Below, piece after piece: positions 23,758 through 34,957 of a stretch of DNA of 64,000 bases. The translations under genes and the position numbers were made by a program. Position 1 is the stretch's first letter. Every line of letters starts with the position of its first letter. The stretch is from Mugil cephalus (Eukaryota > Chordata > Actinopteri > Mugiliformes > Mugilidae): positions 13,047,668 to 13,111,667 of the forward strand of contig NC_061777.1 of the NCBI RefSeq assembly GCF_022458985.1, in the 5' to 3' direction. The notes beneath the pieces were generated by a model. It searched no databases. It saw only the letters and a program-made list of their open reading frames with translations, and had not been told where the DNA came from.

Positions 23758-25453
23758 GTACCAACATAAACATATTTCTATTTTCTAATATGGGACACCC
23801 TTTAACGGCTGTTGATTAAAGTACAACCTGCTGAAAAAGAGACCTCACATTTGCACTCACTTGCTAAAACATGAGGTACATGAGTGAAAATGAATGCATT
23901 CTTTACACCCCTGCACTAAATCTTAGCTTTGTGATTGTTATAATGTTCAGTTTGTGTTGAAACATCGTACGAAAGAAGGTAACTCAACTGTATTATAATT
24001 TTGGAGGATGTAGTTTGTGGAGCTGTTAAACTGTGTTGAGTTAAATACAGAATCGTTTCTTTTTTTTTTAAGCCTAGCCCATAAAAAAGGGGTCATCCAA
24101 ATAATAGAAACATGACATTCATGAAGCTAAGATTTAGTGCAGGGCTGTTACATTAGAATGCTTTTGTTTTCATTAGTGTGCCTAATTATCTGGCAAGTGG
24201 CCGTATATCAACAAAGAACCCACAGCCAACTATTAAATCAACAGTGCGGCCCTTTTCAATGATTTCTTTAAACAGACTTCAAGTGCTAATCCTCCACATT
24301 CACAGTCATGGTCTTAAGCATCTGTTTGCCGTTGCTGTAGAATTGCGTTGTGTTGTACTGACACATGCTTCTATTATTTTGCCAACCCTATTTCAGTCAG
24401 CGGGCCAGACACGTAACAGAGACACTTTAGTGTTTAATTCAATTCAGTTTAACAGCACAAACTACATCCTGCAAAATGATGAACATAGAGTTGAATTACC
24501 AGCTTTGTTTCAACATTATAATAGAACATTATAATAGTCACGAAGCTAAGATTTGGCGTAGGACTGTTATATTTGATTGTATTCGTTTTCAGCAGTGTAC
24601 CTAATGTTTTGGCGACTGAGCGTATATAGAGATAATGATATTTTTTATACCTTTTTCTTATTCTCTGACTCATATCTGCCCTTATTCATAGAATAATACT
24701 GTAGTTTTGGATGAAGACAAACGTGACTAATTCGATCTTTTGAAATGTTGCTAAATTGGAAAATGAAATGCTTCCACTCTCGTGAATGTTTTTATTGCTC
24801 TACCATTTATATTTAAGTCCTTGCACAAGATGCTGCCAGTGACCATAAACGTGTACTTTTCTCCTGCAGTGGGATTCTGCCACAGGCTGAACCAACCATG
24901 GTGGAGGTGGATCTGGAGGCGCCCTCGGCCACAAACATCAGTCCAGCCACGATAAATGACACGAAAGAGGAGAAGACGACCATAGGCAAACTGTGAGTAC
25001 GAAGCTGATTCACTGGCAAACGTGCGCTCACACAACAGCGTAGTGAAATAAGGGAAATAAAGTGTATTTCTCTGTGGTTATGAACCATATTTAGCTCTAC
25101 ACCTCAAACGGGGAGGATTCAAACATTTTTTTTTCAGCAGCAACCACGTGATTGTGTTTTTGTAAGCAGGCAGAGAGATAGTTCTCACAGCCCGTCTCCT
25201 GTCTCCTAATGATATACTTGTGACCGAATGAATTCATGCTCATGCTGAGGATGTTTGTGCGAGCAGTGAATGGGAGACTTTGGAAATTCAGAGTGTGTCT
25301 GCTAAACCGCTGCTGTCTGTATTTGCATTGTGCTGCAATTCAGCATTACTCATATTTTCCACGTTCACCCTCCCTACTTGGGAACAAACTGCATGAACTA
25401 ACTCTGGACCTTTTTTTTTGTGTGTTTTTAGGTTTTCATTCAGACGGAAATGA
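22628..25453 (+). CDS. rilpl2: RILP-like protein 2 (RILPL2), complete
   Basis: RILPL2 is a short RILP-family adaptor; it binds myosin Va and phospho-Rab8/Rab10 and regulates ciliary membrane content. Exons: 22628-22927, 23011-23162, 24870-24992, 25432-25453. Phases close for 198 aa (human 211). RH1 is at about 18-85 (FELTVEDVYDISYVIGRDLL, FKIVRVLEMFETLVNKYNLS). RH2 is at about 109-150 (VVDLTDPNRPRFTMQELKEV, LQERNQLKSQLMVAQEELQL). The short last exon gives LFSFRRK, like the human LFFFR tail. It lies head-to-tail 2 kb downstream of its paralogue RILPL1. The 1.7-kb intron 2 is filled with repeats. The start codon is the only ATG in a good position (gccATGg). Confidence 0.95.
23704..23756 (+). 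repeat. (CA)n microsatellite
   Basis: About 26 uninterrupted CA units in RILPL2 intron 2. Confidence 0.95.
23909..24144. repeat. Element bounded by a 21-bp perfect inverted repeat
   Basis: The left arm at 23909-23929 (ccctgcactaaatcttagct...) is the exact reverse complement of 24124-24144 (...agctaagatttagtgcaggg). About 194 bases lie between the arms. This could be a small inverted-repeat element or two copies of one repeat in opposite orientation. Confidence 0.7.
24124..24212 (+). repeat. Dispersed repeat copy B
   Basis: aagctaagatttagtgcagg, then a T-rich stretch, then 'agtgtgcctaattatctggc' and 'aagtggccgtatat'. It aligns by eye with copy C about 420 bases downstream and copy A in RILPL1 intron 1. 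Confidence 0.6.
24543..24631 (+). repeat. Dispersed repeat copy C
   Basis: aagctaagatttggcgtagg, then 'agcagtgtacctaatgtttt' and 'ggcgactgagcgtatat'. Same order of blocks as copy B, diverged at many positions. Confidence 0.6.
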
Positions 25454-25831
25454 GACAAAAAAAAAGAGAATATTTCGCAAGAATTGAGGTAGAAGACAAA
25501 CAGGATTTGTCAGCACAAGTTAACCACTTTTATAATGTTTTTTTTTTTTTATATATATATATAATGTTTATTTGTCAGTCTAACAAGCACCATATTTTGT
25601 ACTGGTTATCTAAACCTTACATGGTTTGTAGTCATGTGTAGAAGTATGTATGTATTAATATAAGAGAAGAAAACTGTATTATCTAACCAGTGTTGCTCAT
25701 GTTAAATTCATACTGTCACAGCTGACTGTATGAATGAGTTTGAAATTAGAATTTTTACTTTAAATGAAAACTTAATAATGTTGACCACTCAGATGATAAA
25801 GAAAAAGACTCACCTACTTCATAAATGTATG

Positions 25832-25837
25832 AATAAA
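25832..25837 (+). terminator. rilpl2: RILPL2 polyadenylation signal
   Basis: AATAAA about 380 bases after the RILPL2 stop, with T-rich sequence downstream. RILPL2 and KMT5A converge, leaving only about 350 bases between their predicted 3' ends. Confidence 0.45.
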
Positions 25838-26187
25838 CTGCTTTTACATTTTGATTTCCGTTTGTATTATCAAAAGGCGTCTGTTATTAAACAGAAGCAA
25901 ACTGATCACAACTAATGCACACTGACAAAGATTCAGTTATGAGGATTCATGTCCTGTAGCAGGACCGATTTTATGAATGGGCCGGAGTAGAGCGCAAATA
26001 CTGTATAAGAATTTAATTCACTTCTGGTAAGTTTTTTTTTTTTTTTTGCAAAGTTACAAGTAAGTAAAATTGACAGTCAGCTCAAAAGTGTTGCACATCT
26101 TCTAACTAATGTCTAATGTAATGTAGTGCAGGGCCGGAGTGGAGAAATGGTAACAATTCACAGTTGAATTGAAAAGAACATCTGTGT

Positions 26188-26193
26188 TTTATT
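26188..26193 (-). terminator. kmt5a: KMT5A polyadenylation signal
   Basis: TTTATT on the plus strand is AATAAA on the minus strand, about 330 bases beyond the KMT5A stop codon. Confidence 0.45.
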
Positions 26194-26518
26194 CTTCAAT
26201 TTACAGCATGGGTAATAATTTACAATAGCCAGAATTCATTACAAGAGGAAACCTCCATAGACAATGAAAACTCTCCTTCAACAATGAAAAATCATCTTCA
26301 AGTTTACATCCATCTATTGTTTAAGAAAAATATAAAAGCATGATAAAAACTAATTTTCTGCAAAACACCTTCCATAGCTTTAGCCAGCATTTAAAACAAA
26401 CAAAAAAAGCTCAATAAAAAAAAAAAAAAAAAAAGGCATTTTGAAGACTGTTCAGATACGCCATCTTTCAAATAAGGAGCATCAATTCATCTGAATGTGA
26501 ACATTTGTAGTTGAGGTT

Positions 26519-29365
26519 TCAGGATTTGAGCCAGGGGTGTGCCAAGATTGAATCTTTGCTCCGGTCGCCGTAGTCGTACAGCAGCTCTTCCTCTGCTTCG
26601 ATATCTCTGGAAGCCACCAGGATCAGATGAGGGGTTCCATCGATGGGGTGAAGTCTGGTCTGGCAGTTTCCGTTCTTACTGTGGTTGATCAGTCTCCCAA
26701 GACGCTTTGTTTCCTGTGTTGCGTCTACACTGTAACACATTGAAGATAACACGTCAAGATCTTTTACTTTTAAGGCTACTACAAACTTAAGGAAACCTTT
26801 AAAATGCGTTAAAAGTAATTTCCTATGAAAGAAATGCAAAATAGGTTCATCTGCTTTTATACAGTACTAATGTTAATCATTTGCATAAAGCAAGTTTGCA
26901 CATCAGATATATAATGTTTGCCTACTTTCATTGCTTACATATCATTTATTCAAATGACCTTAAGTGTGAGTGGTGTTTCTGAACTTACCAGTAGGTTTTA
27001 GATTGATACTGGAAGTAGTACATGTAACAGCCAGTTTCGGGATTCTGAGCGTATTTGGCCTCTCTTGTTTTAGCTTCGGCCAGATCCAGCAGGTCTCCGT
27101 GGTACTCCACAACAAAGTCTCCCTTCTTGAAACTCTTCACAGCAAACACTCCTCTCCCTTTTGCTTCCATGTGTTTGACCTGTCAACATGCAAAAATGTC
27201 AGTCGATGTAGATGAGACAGCTGGTGACTGCGTACATGCTCATTAAAATCATTAAATGTTACCTGCATTCCTTCCTCGGTGCCATTCTTGATCAGGTCAT
27301 CGATGTGACTGTGCTCTTCATTCTGGTGACAGGAGGTGGTACAGAGTCAAAGTGTACTCGAGTTGGCATGTCCCTGTAAACAACTTCCTTCCCTCCCTCC
27401 CTTTACAAACCTTTAATTCTGATTTTGTTTTTCTATTACTCCGTCTGATGGGATAATAGTCTGTGACCTTTCTGTTTTGGGAAGGTTTGTTCTCCGTCCT
27501 GAAAAGAAAGACATGATCAAAGTAATGAGATATTGTGTTTGTGCAACTGGCTGTGAAAGAGCATCTTTCTTCACACGATGGCGACACGCTGGCGACGTGG
27601 ACTCACTTCTTCGCTCCAGCTTTGCGACCAGTTCTATTCCGAGACTTAGGTGCTGAAGCTTTGCTGCCTGTTGGCCTGGTGGACTCACTTTGCTCCAGTT
27701 TGTCATTAGTTTGCTCGCTTTTCCCTTGACTAAGACTAGGCATGTCAGGTTGCTGTTCTTTGGATTCACAGCTGTCAGATTTAGTTTCAGTGGGTACGTC
27801 TAAAACAAGGAAGAAACAAAGAATGAAACTGACAGCTGCTCTAAACATTTAGCGTTAATCAAGAGGGTGAGGTTCCTTCAGAAACGCAGTTAAATTGTGT
27901 CATAAGACAGGTCAGTGAACACTGTTGCCATTCAAACGTATTGTGGTACACATGGATCTCCTGACCATAGAATAACAAAACATTTAATAGAAATGACAAT
28001 GGCATTGCAGATTAGACACCCTGTCGTTGTCATTGGTACTCACCTTTTTTTAGCCGTGATGTGTTTGTATTAGTTACATCAGAATCATTTCCTTCCTGGA
28101 TCAACATACTTGAACCGTCACTCAAAGGGGATCTAGGTTTGCTTGGACTGCACAGACCTCTGATTTTCTGCAATAATAAAAACTATTTCAATTAATTTAA
28201 CATCACATTGTTTAAGACGGTGTTCAGCATCACATAGCTGTTTAAATATAGAGGCCAGTAGCACATGTGAAGAGACTGCTTAGACTAAACATGTTTTGGA
28301 CGATTTTAAGCCTTCGGTGGAGAGCCGAATAGTTTCTATGTATAGTTGCATCATCATTTATAAGATCTAAGATTTATGTTATATAAGATGCATGTTTTGG
28401 GAACTAAACAGACTCTTACTGGGAAAATACACAACAATGTAGTGATATATTGGCAAACAAATGCAATGATGTTTCTTCATCAGGTTCACAGAAAGATAAA
28501 TAAATAAATAAATGAATATCATTGCCACAAACTACAAATCCTAGGTAATGGATTATATATGGTTGGTGACAATACTTTTATCTTATCTTTTTGTTCTGGG
28601 TTCAACAAGAGGACAAAAATAATTTTCCATATGTGCGGCCATTCAAAGAAAAATTAAAAATAGTGGTTAATTGAGGCATTTAAATGTTGTCACATCTTTT
28701 GCAATAGAAAGTAATTACAGCGCCAATTATTTTTGGGTGACAGGGACAGTATGTACATGACCTAAAAATGGAATAGACTTTCTTTCTGCACTAATTAAAC
28801 CCTTTAAATAGTCTATAGGGGGCGGTGCACAGCTTGGGTCAGATTCAAGAAGCAGATTCAAGAAGCATCCTGCAGAAATATGGCTATAAATTCACTGTGT
28901 GACTATGAAATTACTCATAGTCAAGTGAAATTACTACTTGACACAGAATGTGAGGAAGGACGTCCTGCTTAGCAAAAGCTAGTACATTTATAAAGCCAGC
29001 CAGTATTCATGTAAAACCAAGAAGCAAAAACATACCTCGTTAGTTGCTGGCTTGTTTTCTTTTGTGTCAGTCTGTGAAGTGAACAGATGTGCAACAGTGT
29101 CCTCAGGCTTTTTGTTGGTTCTCAGCACATTTTTCTTCCCTTTATCAACACGGGAATAAATAACGTAAGCACTGTTTTCAATTCCACACAGTGGTGTACA
29201 TAAACTGCCCATTACCAGCGAGTAAACTGCTTCATGCGTTTAGAGCAAGTCCTTCATTTGCGGTAAACAGCGCTAAAGGTCCGCTATATAACTACTGCTA
29301 CAGCTTGTGCGACGCAAATTTATGACTCAAACGACAACGCATTAAAATATTTTACCTTTTGCCAT
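26519..29365 (-). CDS. kmt5a: Histone H4-K20 monomethyltransferase KMT5A (SETD8), complete
   Basis: KMT5A monomethylates histone H4 lysine 20 in the nucleus and is tied to S/G2/M progression. Exons in transcript order: 29365-29356, 29139-29036, 28167-28044, 27799-27607, 27498-27411, 27322-27263, 27179-26989, 26729-26519. Phases close for 326 aa (human 393). The N-terminus starts MAKGKKNVLRTNKK and is low-complexity and basic. Family blocks follow: KIRGLCSPSKPRSPL (about 39-53), KVTDYYPIRRSNRKTKSELK (about 154-173), then the SET domain (about 195-320) with GRGVFAVKSFKKGDFVVEYH, GCYMYYFQYQSKTY, GRLINHS (268-274) and ELLYDYGDRS (305-314). The NHS and YDYGD catalytic/SAM motifs are intact. The first coding exon is only 10 nt, and the exon 2 acceptor is an AAG. 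Confidence 0.95.
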
Positions 29366-29487
29366 TTCAATTTGCAGAATAAAAATCCAAAGACGACGGG
29401 GTGTCTCTTAGAAATGCCCTCAGTGTCCTCGGGCTGCTCACTGTACATTTAACATACGGTGGATTTAAAAACGCTACGGCGCCTCTC

Positions 29488-29568
29488 ATTGGCTAGTTCA
29501 TGCAGGCGGGAGGAGCGCGAGCATGAAAGTACCTCTCCTATTGGTTAGCGCTCTGACGTCACACCAAT
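29488..29568 (-). promoter_or_regulatory. kmt5a: KMT5A promoter: CCAAT boxes and CRE
   Basis: Upstream of the first KMT5A exon lie ATTGG at 29488-29492 and at 29540-29544, a full palindromic CRE TGACGTCA at 29554-29561, and CCAAT at 29564-29568. A TTTAAA-type element is at 29464. NF-Y sites in this arrangement are typical of G2/M-regulated genes, in keeping with KMT5A biology. Binding is inferred. Confidence 0.55.
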
Positions 29569-29744
29569 CCCTCAGGCAAACGCTGGACTCAATAAAAAAA
29601 CTGCTGTATGCTCCTCGAGTCTGTCATGTAAATTGTCAGCGATATTAAACGGATTAAATGAATCCTAAAACAACCCACAGAAATAAATAATAACTGTAAA
29701 CAGTGGTAAAGAAAACAATATCTGAGCACAGCTATATGTAGTTG

Positions 29745-30490
29745 TGACAAGGGGCCATGGTGTAAAGTAATTAGGTACGGTCACTTAGTAACATTTGAGT
29801 ATTTTCACTTCGTAAAATTATATATTTACTCTACATTTTGGGAGGAAGCATAGTACTTTCTGCTTAGTTACCTTCATTTGGCAATTTAAGTTACTAGTTG
29901 CTTCTAAAATCTAGATTTCACACTGTGGATAGCATAAAAATCTCATAAAATGCAACACATTGTTGACGATAAAATCAGTGGTTTCCAGCCTTTTTGGCTT
30001 GTGACAAAAATCAGCACGTAGCCGCGGTCAGTCACTTATAAATACCTCCCTCAGACTGTAAATAATTGCACATGGCTCAATTTTAAAATGTTCAAATGAT
30101 TCAATATGTCACCAAAAAGATGTTTTTAGAGTAGAGTAAAAAAAAAAATTAAATTTGCTCTACAATTAATCACCTCACAGCTCTTTATCTGCGATGTAAT
30201 GGTAAAAATATCAAATATATAAAGTGGTCCAAAGTAGCCCCACCTTCTGTTACAGACGTAACATGCTGCTTACACATCGATACCAATATTAATAATATAA
30301 AGTCATAATCTCTCAGATGGAGCAAATCATGATGGGGAGATTTACAGTGAATACATTGGCTGCTACTTCTTTTTTAGTAAAATAGAAAATATGCAAGACT
30401 TCTTTTTTTCCTGAAAATATTTTTTTATATTGCTATATTGGTGCTTTTATATGTGAAGAGGATTTGAATACTTCTTCCCCTGCACAGGAG
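29745..30490. repeat. Decayed copy of a common percomorph repeat
   Basis: Blocks such as 'tttgagtattttcacttcg', 'tttactctacattttggga', 'taagttactagttgcttct', 'ggtttccagcctttttggc', 'aacatgctgcttacacat' and 'aggatttgaatacttcttcc' follow, in order, a repeat I know from many percomorph introns and intergenic regions. No coding capacity is seen. It fills most of the space between KMT5A and MTRFR. Confidence 0.6.
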
Positions 30491-30932
30491 TGTACCAATT
30501 AAACACAACAGACTGTGGCATAGTCTGGAGAGCAGTTAGACAGGTCTTCGTGTACAACGAGGTTTAGGATTGAAGGCTTTTGCTGACATCTAGTGATAAA
30601 AAATTATGTTAAACAACAATCCAGTTAAGATTATGCATGCTGCAACTTTAATAATGGTTGTTTTTGTTGTTTGTTTGTTTTTTCCCCCATTTTTATACTC
30701 ATTTGGGAGAACTGTATTATTATGTAGAAAAACTGAGAATTTAACATAAATGCATGAAAAGAAGAAATTTCCTCAAATGCTTAAAATATGCATACGAGCC
30801 AAATTACAACTACACCAACAGCGATGTTCTCAACTTTTTCCCACATTCCCACATTGTGGATCACTTCTGGAGACCAGCATTCAAGCACTAAAAGACGCAC
30901 AACACATTATCATCATTGTTGGTAGACCACAT

Positions 30933-30938
30933 TTTATT
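30933..30938 (-). terminator. mtrfr: MTRFR polyadenylation signal
   Basis: TTTATT on plus (AATAAA on minus), about 150 bases past the MTRFR stop codon. Confidence 0.45.
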
Positions 30939-31087
30939 CTCCTCTTTGATCTACTTCACATTGCAACACGTGAATGACAGATTTGTTAATAAAAAGGCTG
31001 ATAGAGGATGACAGTGATGCTTTCCAGGTTCTGTTATGTAGTCTATGCCGGTAGTTATGTCTTCCATCCATCTTCAACACCAACTTC

Positions 31088-31880
31088 TTAAATAATGTCA
31101 TTTCCAGGTTTGGATTCTGAAGTCAAAGCTTCTTTAAATTGCCTTTTCCTCTCCAGATTCTCGTTTGCTTTTTTCCTCTTTTCTTGCTTTCTCACCACAG
31201 ATTCTTTCTTCTTCACAAGAACTTCACTGAGCTCCCCTTTAGTGGCAACATCAAGCTTCTCTCTCAAGATTTCCCGGGCTCGTTTTCGATTTATATCCAC
31301 AGATCGCGTCTGGTGGCACTGGAGGAGAAATGGTTAGAAAATCACATTACTGTGGTTGGAAACAAAGAAAAAGTTATCTTGCTGTAGTCTAACTATTTGT
31401 GTGAATGCAAAACTCAACTTTTAAATAAGCAAGAAGCCTTAAAAGTGTTCAGGAGAAAAGGAAATGTCATCATAACAGTGCCTAGGCTGTTGATATGATT
31501 TACCCAGAGACCTGGCCTCACAAAACCTGATTTTGGTCATTGTTTCACAATTAAAATTCATACTAACAGACCACAACAAATACAAAGACTTCAAGATTCA
31601 CCTTAACTACAATCCCAGTAGGGATGTGCTTCAACACCACGCAGTTGCTGGTTTTGTTGGTGGCCTGTCCTCCAGGTCCAGATCCTCTTACAAACTGCTC
31701 TTCAAGCTCATCCTCAATCAGGACAGGAAGATCTATCAGATCCTTTTTACCGACTGCCAAAACACTTGACAGACCAGCAGGAACCCGCCTTAACAGCGGA
31801 GAGATACTTGAAGGACCTCTCCATATGAGCCGACTGGACACACCGTAGATACAGCTGACGAGTGGAACAAGGCCGGACAT
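31088..31880 (-). CDS. mtrfr: Mitochondrial translation release factor in rescue (MTRFR / C12orf65), complete
   Basis: MTRFR is a class I release-factor-like protein that, with MTRES1, frees peptidyl-tRNA from split mitochondrial large ribosomal subunits. Exons: 31880-31602 and 31318-31088, joined in phase 0; 169 aa (human 166). Residues 1-44 are rich in basic, serine and hydrophobic residues with few acids, as in a mitochondrial targeting peptide. The catalytic GGQ lies at 70-72 in [14 protein letters not shown]. The block HIPTGIVVK crosses the intron into [20 protein letters not shown]. The C-terminus is lysine-rich ([20 protein letters not shown]), as in the family, and suits rRNA binding. 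The codon-recognition domain of full release factors is absent, as expected. It is transcribed in the same direction as KMT5A, 1.7 kb upstream of it. Confidence 0.95.
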
Positions 31881-32013
31881 TACATCACATTTTACTCAGG
31901 GTCTCCAGACACAGAAATATACATCCCCTAAAACACATGAAACACTCCCTCACGGTCACGTCGAGCCCTTGTTTGTGCTCAGTCTCGTCTTCCTCGTTTT
32001 GCTCAACAATCAT

Positions 32014-32018
32014 CCAAT
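32014..32018 (+). promoter_or_regulatory. mtrfr: CCAAT box upstream of MTRFR
   Basis: A CCAAT pentamer about 130 bases upstream of the MTRFR start codon, in a short CG-containing stretch. A weak promoter clue. Confidence 0.3.
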
Positions 32019-33306
32019 CAGCAGGCGCTATATTCTTCTTCGTGGCCAGAATTGTGGGTGTGTCAAGGCTACACCGCCACTATTAGTCTCTTAGCGGAAA
32101 AACAACTAATAAGCTGCAAACATTCTAATTAAATTAGTCTTTTACAAATTTTAAAAAATAAAATTAAGTTCATCTAAAGTATAAAGTGCCCTTTGCTCAG
32201 TTTACTGGGTATTTGATACTTTGCGTTCACTTAATATATTTATTTATTCATATACATATACTTATCATGCTATCACATAGAAAAGATGACCCCAAACCAA
32301 GATATATATTTTTTAACAGTTTTATAGTAATCATTGTTGTAAATATTGTATGACTATGACTAAGCTCGGTGGATGACTGTGGACAGGTTTAATACATGGC
32401 CGTGTATCCTTCTCTACTCTCTCTCTCTCTCTCTCTGTAGGTATAAAAATAACCACATGCACAGACTTTCACCCACAATGAAATTACGTGGTTATCAGTG
32501 AGTGCTAAAATATAACAGAATAAATGTCAAACAGTAATGCATTATTTTGACTTTATGAAGCCCGGAATATTAGTCCATTCTGGGAATGTGTAATTGATAC
32601 TAATGCTAACAATAAATAATAGTGTTAGTATAATGTTCAGTAAAGTATGATGTCCTCTAACCCTTTGTCTTTCAGAGTGTGGTTCGTTATAGCAGTAGAA
32701 TGAATTGTAAGGAGTGGACTGATTGGCTGTTTCAACCTCAATTTAAATTTCAATCAGCTGTAACAAATGTAAACTATAGATATGTATCCATGGTGCTCAC
32801 ACTGTTTCTGCAACAACATAGTGAAATGCAAACATTCCAGCTTTGACGAGAGTATGAATGGAGTCGCTTAATAACTGCCCCTTCACTATGTCATCTTTCT
32901 TTATTAATTTGTCATTACCTTCACACAGTACATAACACATGTTATTCTGCATTGATTTGTTTTACACAGCACGTTGCTGTTGAATATGAAATGTTTTCAT
33001 ATTTGTTGTGGAAGGAATTCACTCTGTGGTACGGTCTTTTTTTAGTTCAATAATTGGTGGCTGCTGAAAATTATAAATATATTTATTGCAAAAATGTTCA
33101 TGTGGAGAAAAAAAAAACAATAATTGTGATGTAATACTTCCTCATTTCCCCATAGAGAATGTTACAATTAGTGAATCAGGAAACAATGTAGGCCACATGG
33201 AAAATAATAATCTCTCCAATGACCTGATGACATTTCTGTGATATAGCTGGTGAGAGAGGTACATTACCAATTACTTGAACTTTATTACTAGTGCGTGCAT
33301 TTAAAG

Positions 33307-33401
<95 letters not shown>

Positions 33402-33445
33402 GTCTGTCTGTCTGTCTGTCTGTCTGGCTGCCTGTCTGTCTATTT
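33307..33445 (+). repeat. (TCTA)n / (TGTC)n tetranucleotide microsatellite
   Basis: About 23 TCTA units passing into TGTC units and then decaying. The 60-codon open frame here is repeat-encoded (SIYL periodicity) and is not a gene. Confidence 0.95.
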
Positions 33446-33619
33446 ATCTATCTTTCTACACTTTTAGGGAGTGCTAGGGCTCACTGTTGTGTGAAGCTGT
33501 AAGGCAGTCAGCATTTCAGCCATTATTTCCTTGAACCATGTAGGAAATGAAACTTGTCAACTGCTGTACTGAGGCAGCGGCCTTGTGGTCACACTGATTT
33601 TGCAAGTTTCTGCCTTTTT

Positions 33620-33625
<6 letters not shown>

Positions 33626-33656
<31 letters not shown>
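33626..33656 (+). repeat. Poly(A) run
   Basis: About 30 consecutive A, possibly the tail of a retroelement insertion, although no recognisable body lies upstream. Confidence 0.8.
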
Positions 33657-33659
<3 letters not shown>

Positions 33660-34239
33660 ACCACAAGATTTCCGTGTTTTTAGGCCATGCATAATTTACA
33701 GTAACTACTGATGCAGAGATAGCTAAAGAAAGAGGCTAAGCTATTAAATTTAATTTGTGACACGTCTGATGTCCCTATCGATTCCTCCTTTCACTTCACT
33801 TCACTAATTAAGCCACGTTATCACAGAGAATTAAGAACAGCAAACATGTCTGTCTATTTACTTTTCCGCCTTTTCATTGTGCGAGAACCGGTTTGAACTT
33901 TCGTAATTTCACATCCAATGTGCTTATGCCTGCGGAAATAGCCACTGGTTACACTAGTTTCCACTCCGTGTGTTTCTTTGCCTGCAGGGGTCGCCCTACT
34001 ATCGACTGTGTGCTTTTAATTAAGCGTACAGAAGAAAAGACATATACCGGAAGTTGTGACACTCATCCTTTAGAAGCAAAGGCGGAGTGGTGTTTATGCT
34101 CCCGTAGTATGTGTTTTCGCACTGTGTTTGTAGTTTATGTCAAATATTTGAATATACTAGTATATGAATTTGTGCACACGGGGCTGCGAGAGCTTTCATA
34201 CATTTCTACAAACCAGGTGAGTCCGACTTTTATTTAGAA

Positions 34240-34957
34240 AGGTGCAGCGGAAACGCCCTTGTGCAAGGGTTAACGTGTGGGTCTTTCGTGTCGCGCTTGA
34301 AAGGACTGAAGTCTTGCAGCGGCTCGGGCTTGAGGAGTGACAAGTTACGATGGCTAGAGCTCTTCATCTGTTTGCTCTTCTCTCTTCCCGGTTCTGTGGA
34401 CGGAGGCAGCAGCTACGTACCTGAGCTCACAGCCCGCTACTCTTTCCCCCTCACCTCGACACGAGCCCAGCCGCCATCTGAAGAGACGGGAAGCTTGGAT
34501 ATTCAAGGACATTTCAACGTTACCACATCTACTCTGGCCTTTTCTGCGACTCGCGGAAAACCCAGCGTGTGTTTCTCCGGCTCAGTGATGTGGCCAGATT
34601 TTGTAAACACGCGCAGAAACGGCGGCTGATGTCACGTAACACCGTGCCCGGCGGATGATGTTTCTCTGCGTGTCATCTTTGCGTGTCGTACCCGAAGTCC
34701 TTCCTCTGTCGGAGGGCCAAGCACACGGCGACGGAAAGGAAACCAGTCGCTGACTTTCGATGCTTTCCTGTCAGTTATGGCATCGCCTGCAGACCCCATC
34801 GAGCCGGAGGCTGCTTCGTGCTGAAGGAAACCCGTGTTACTGGAGAGATCAGTGACCCCCACAAAAAAAAAACCCTCCGGGGGGAAAGCCGATGAACTTT
34901 GAATTACCGAGTGCTGGATTGTGGTGAAACCAGAGGTGCATCACTATTGTGCATCAG
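34240..34957 (+). other. pitpnm2: Putative non-coding first exon / promoter region of PITPNM2
   Basis: This stretch is richer in CpG than its surroundings and ends at a good donor (tgcatcag|gtatgtga, exon end 34957). No conserved protein is readable; the 122-codon open frame at 34261-34629 looks incidental. PITPNM genes commonly have untranslated 5' exons far upstream of the coding start, so this is a reasonable first exon, but the link to 50 kb is not shown by the sequence alone. Another GTGAGT donor lies at 34217. Confidence 0.4.

Larger units (their letters stand above)
32100..34200. other. A/T-rich intergenic region
   Basis: The space between MTRFR and the PITPNM2 first-exon region shows no supported exon. 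It contains a (CT)n run near 32417-32436, a long TCTA/TGTC tetranucleotide array and a 30-base A run. Confidence 0.6.

Noticed and set aside
33295-33477. 60-codon frame reading SIYLSIYL
   Set aside because: Direct translation of the TCTA microsatellite.
34261-34629. 122-codon open frame before the putative PITPNM2 first-exon donor
   Set aside because: No family resemblance and no supporting splice structure; it fits better as GC-rich 5' UTR or promoter sequence.
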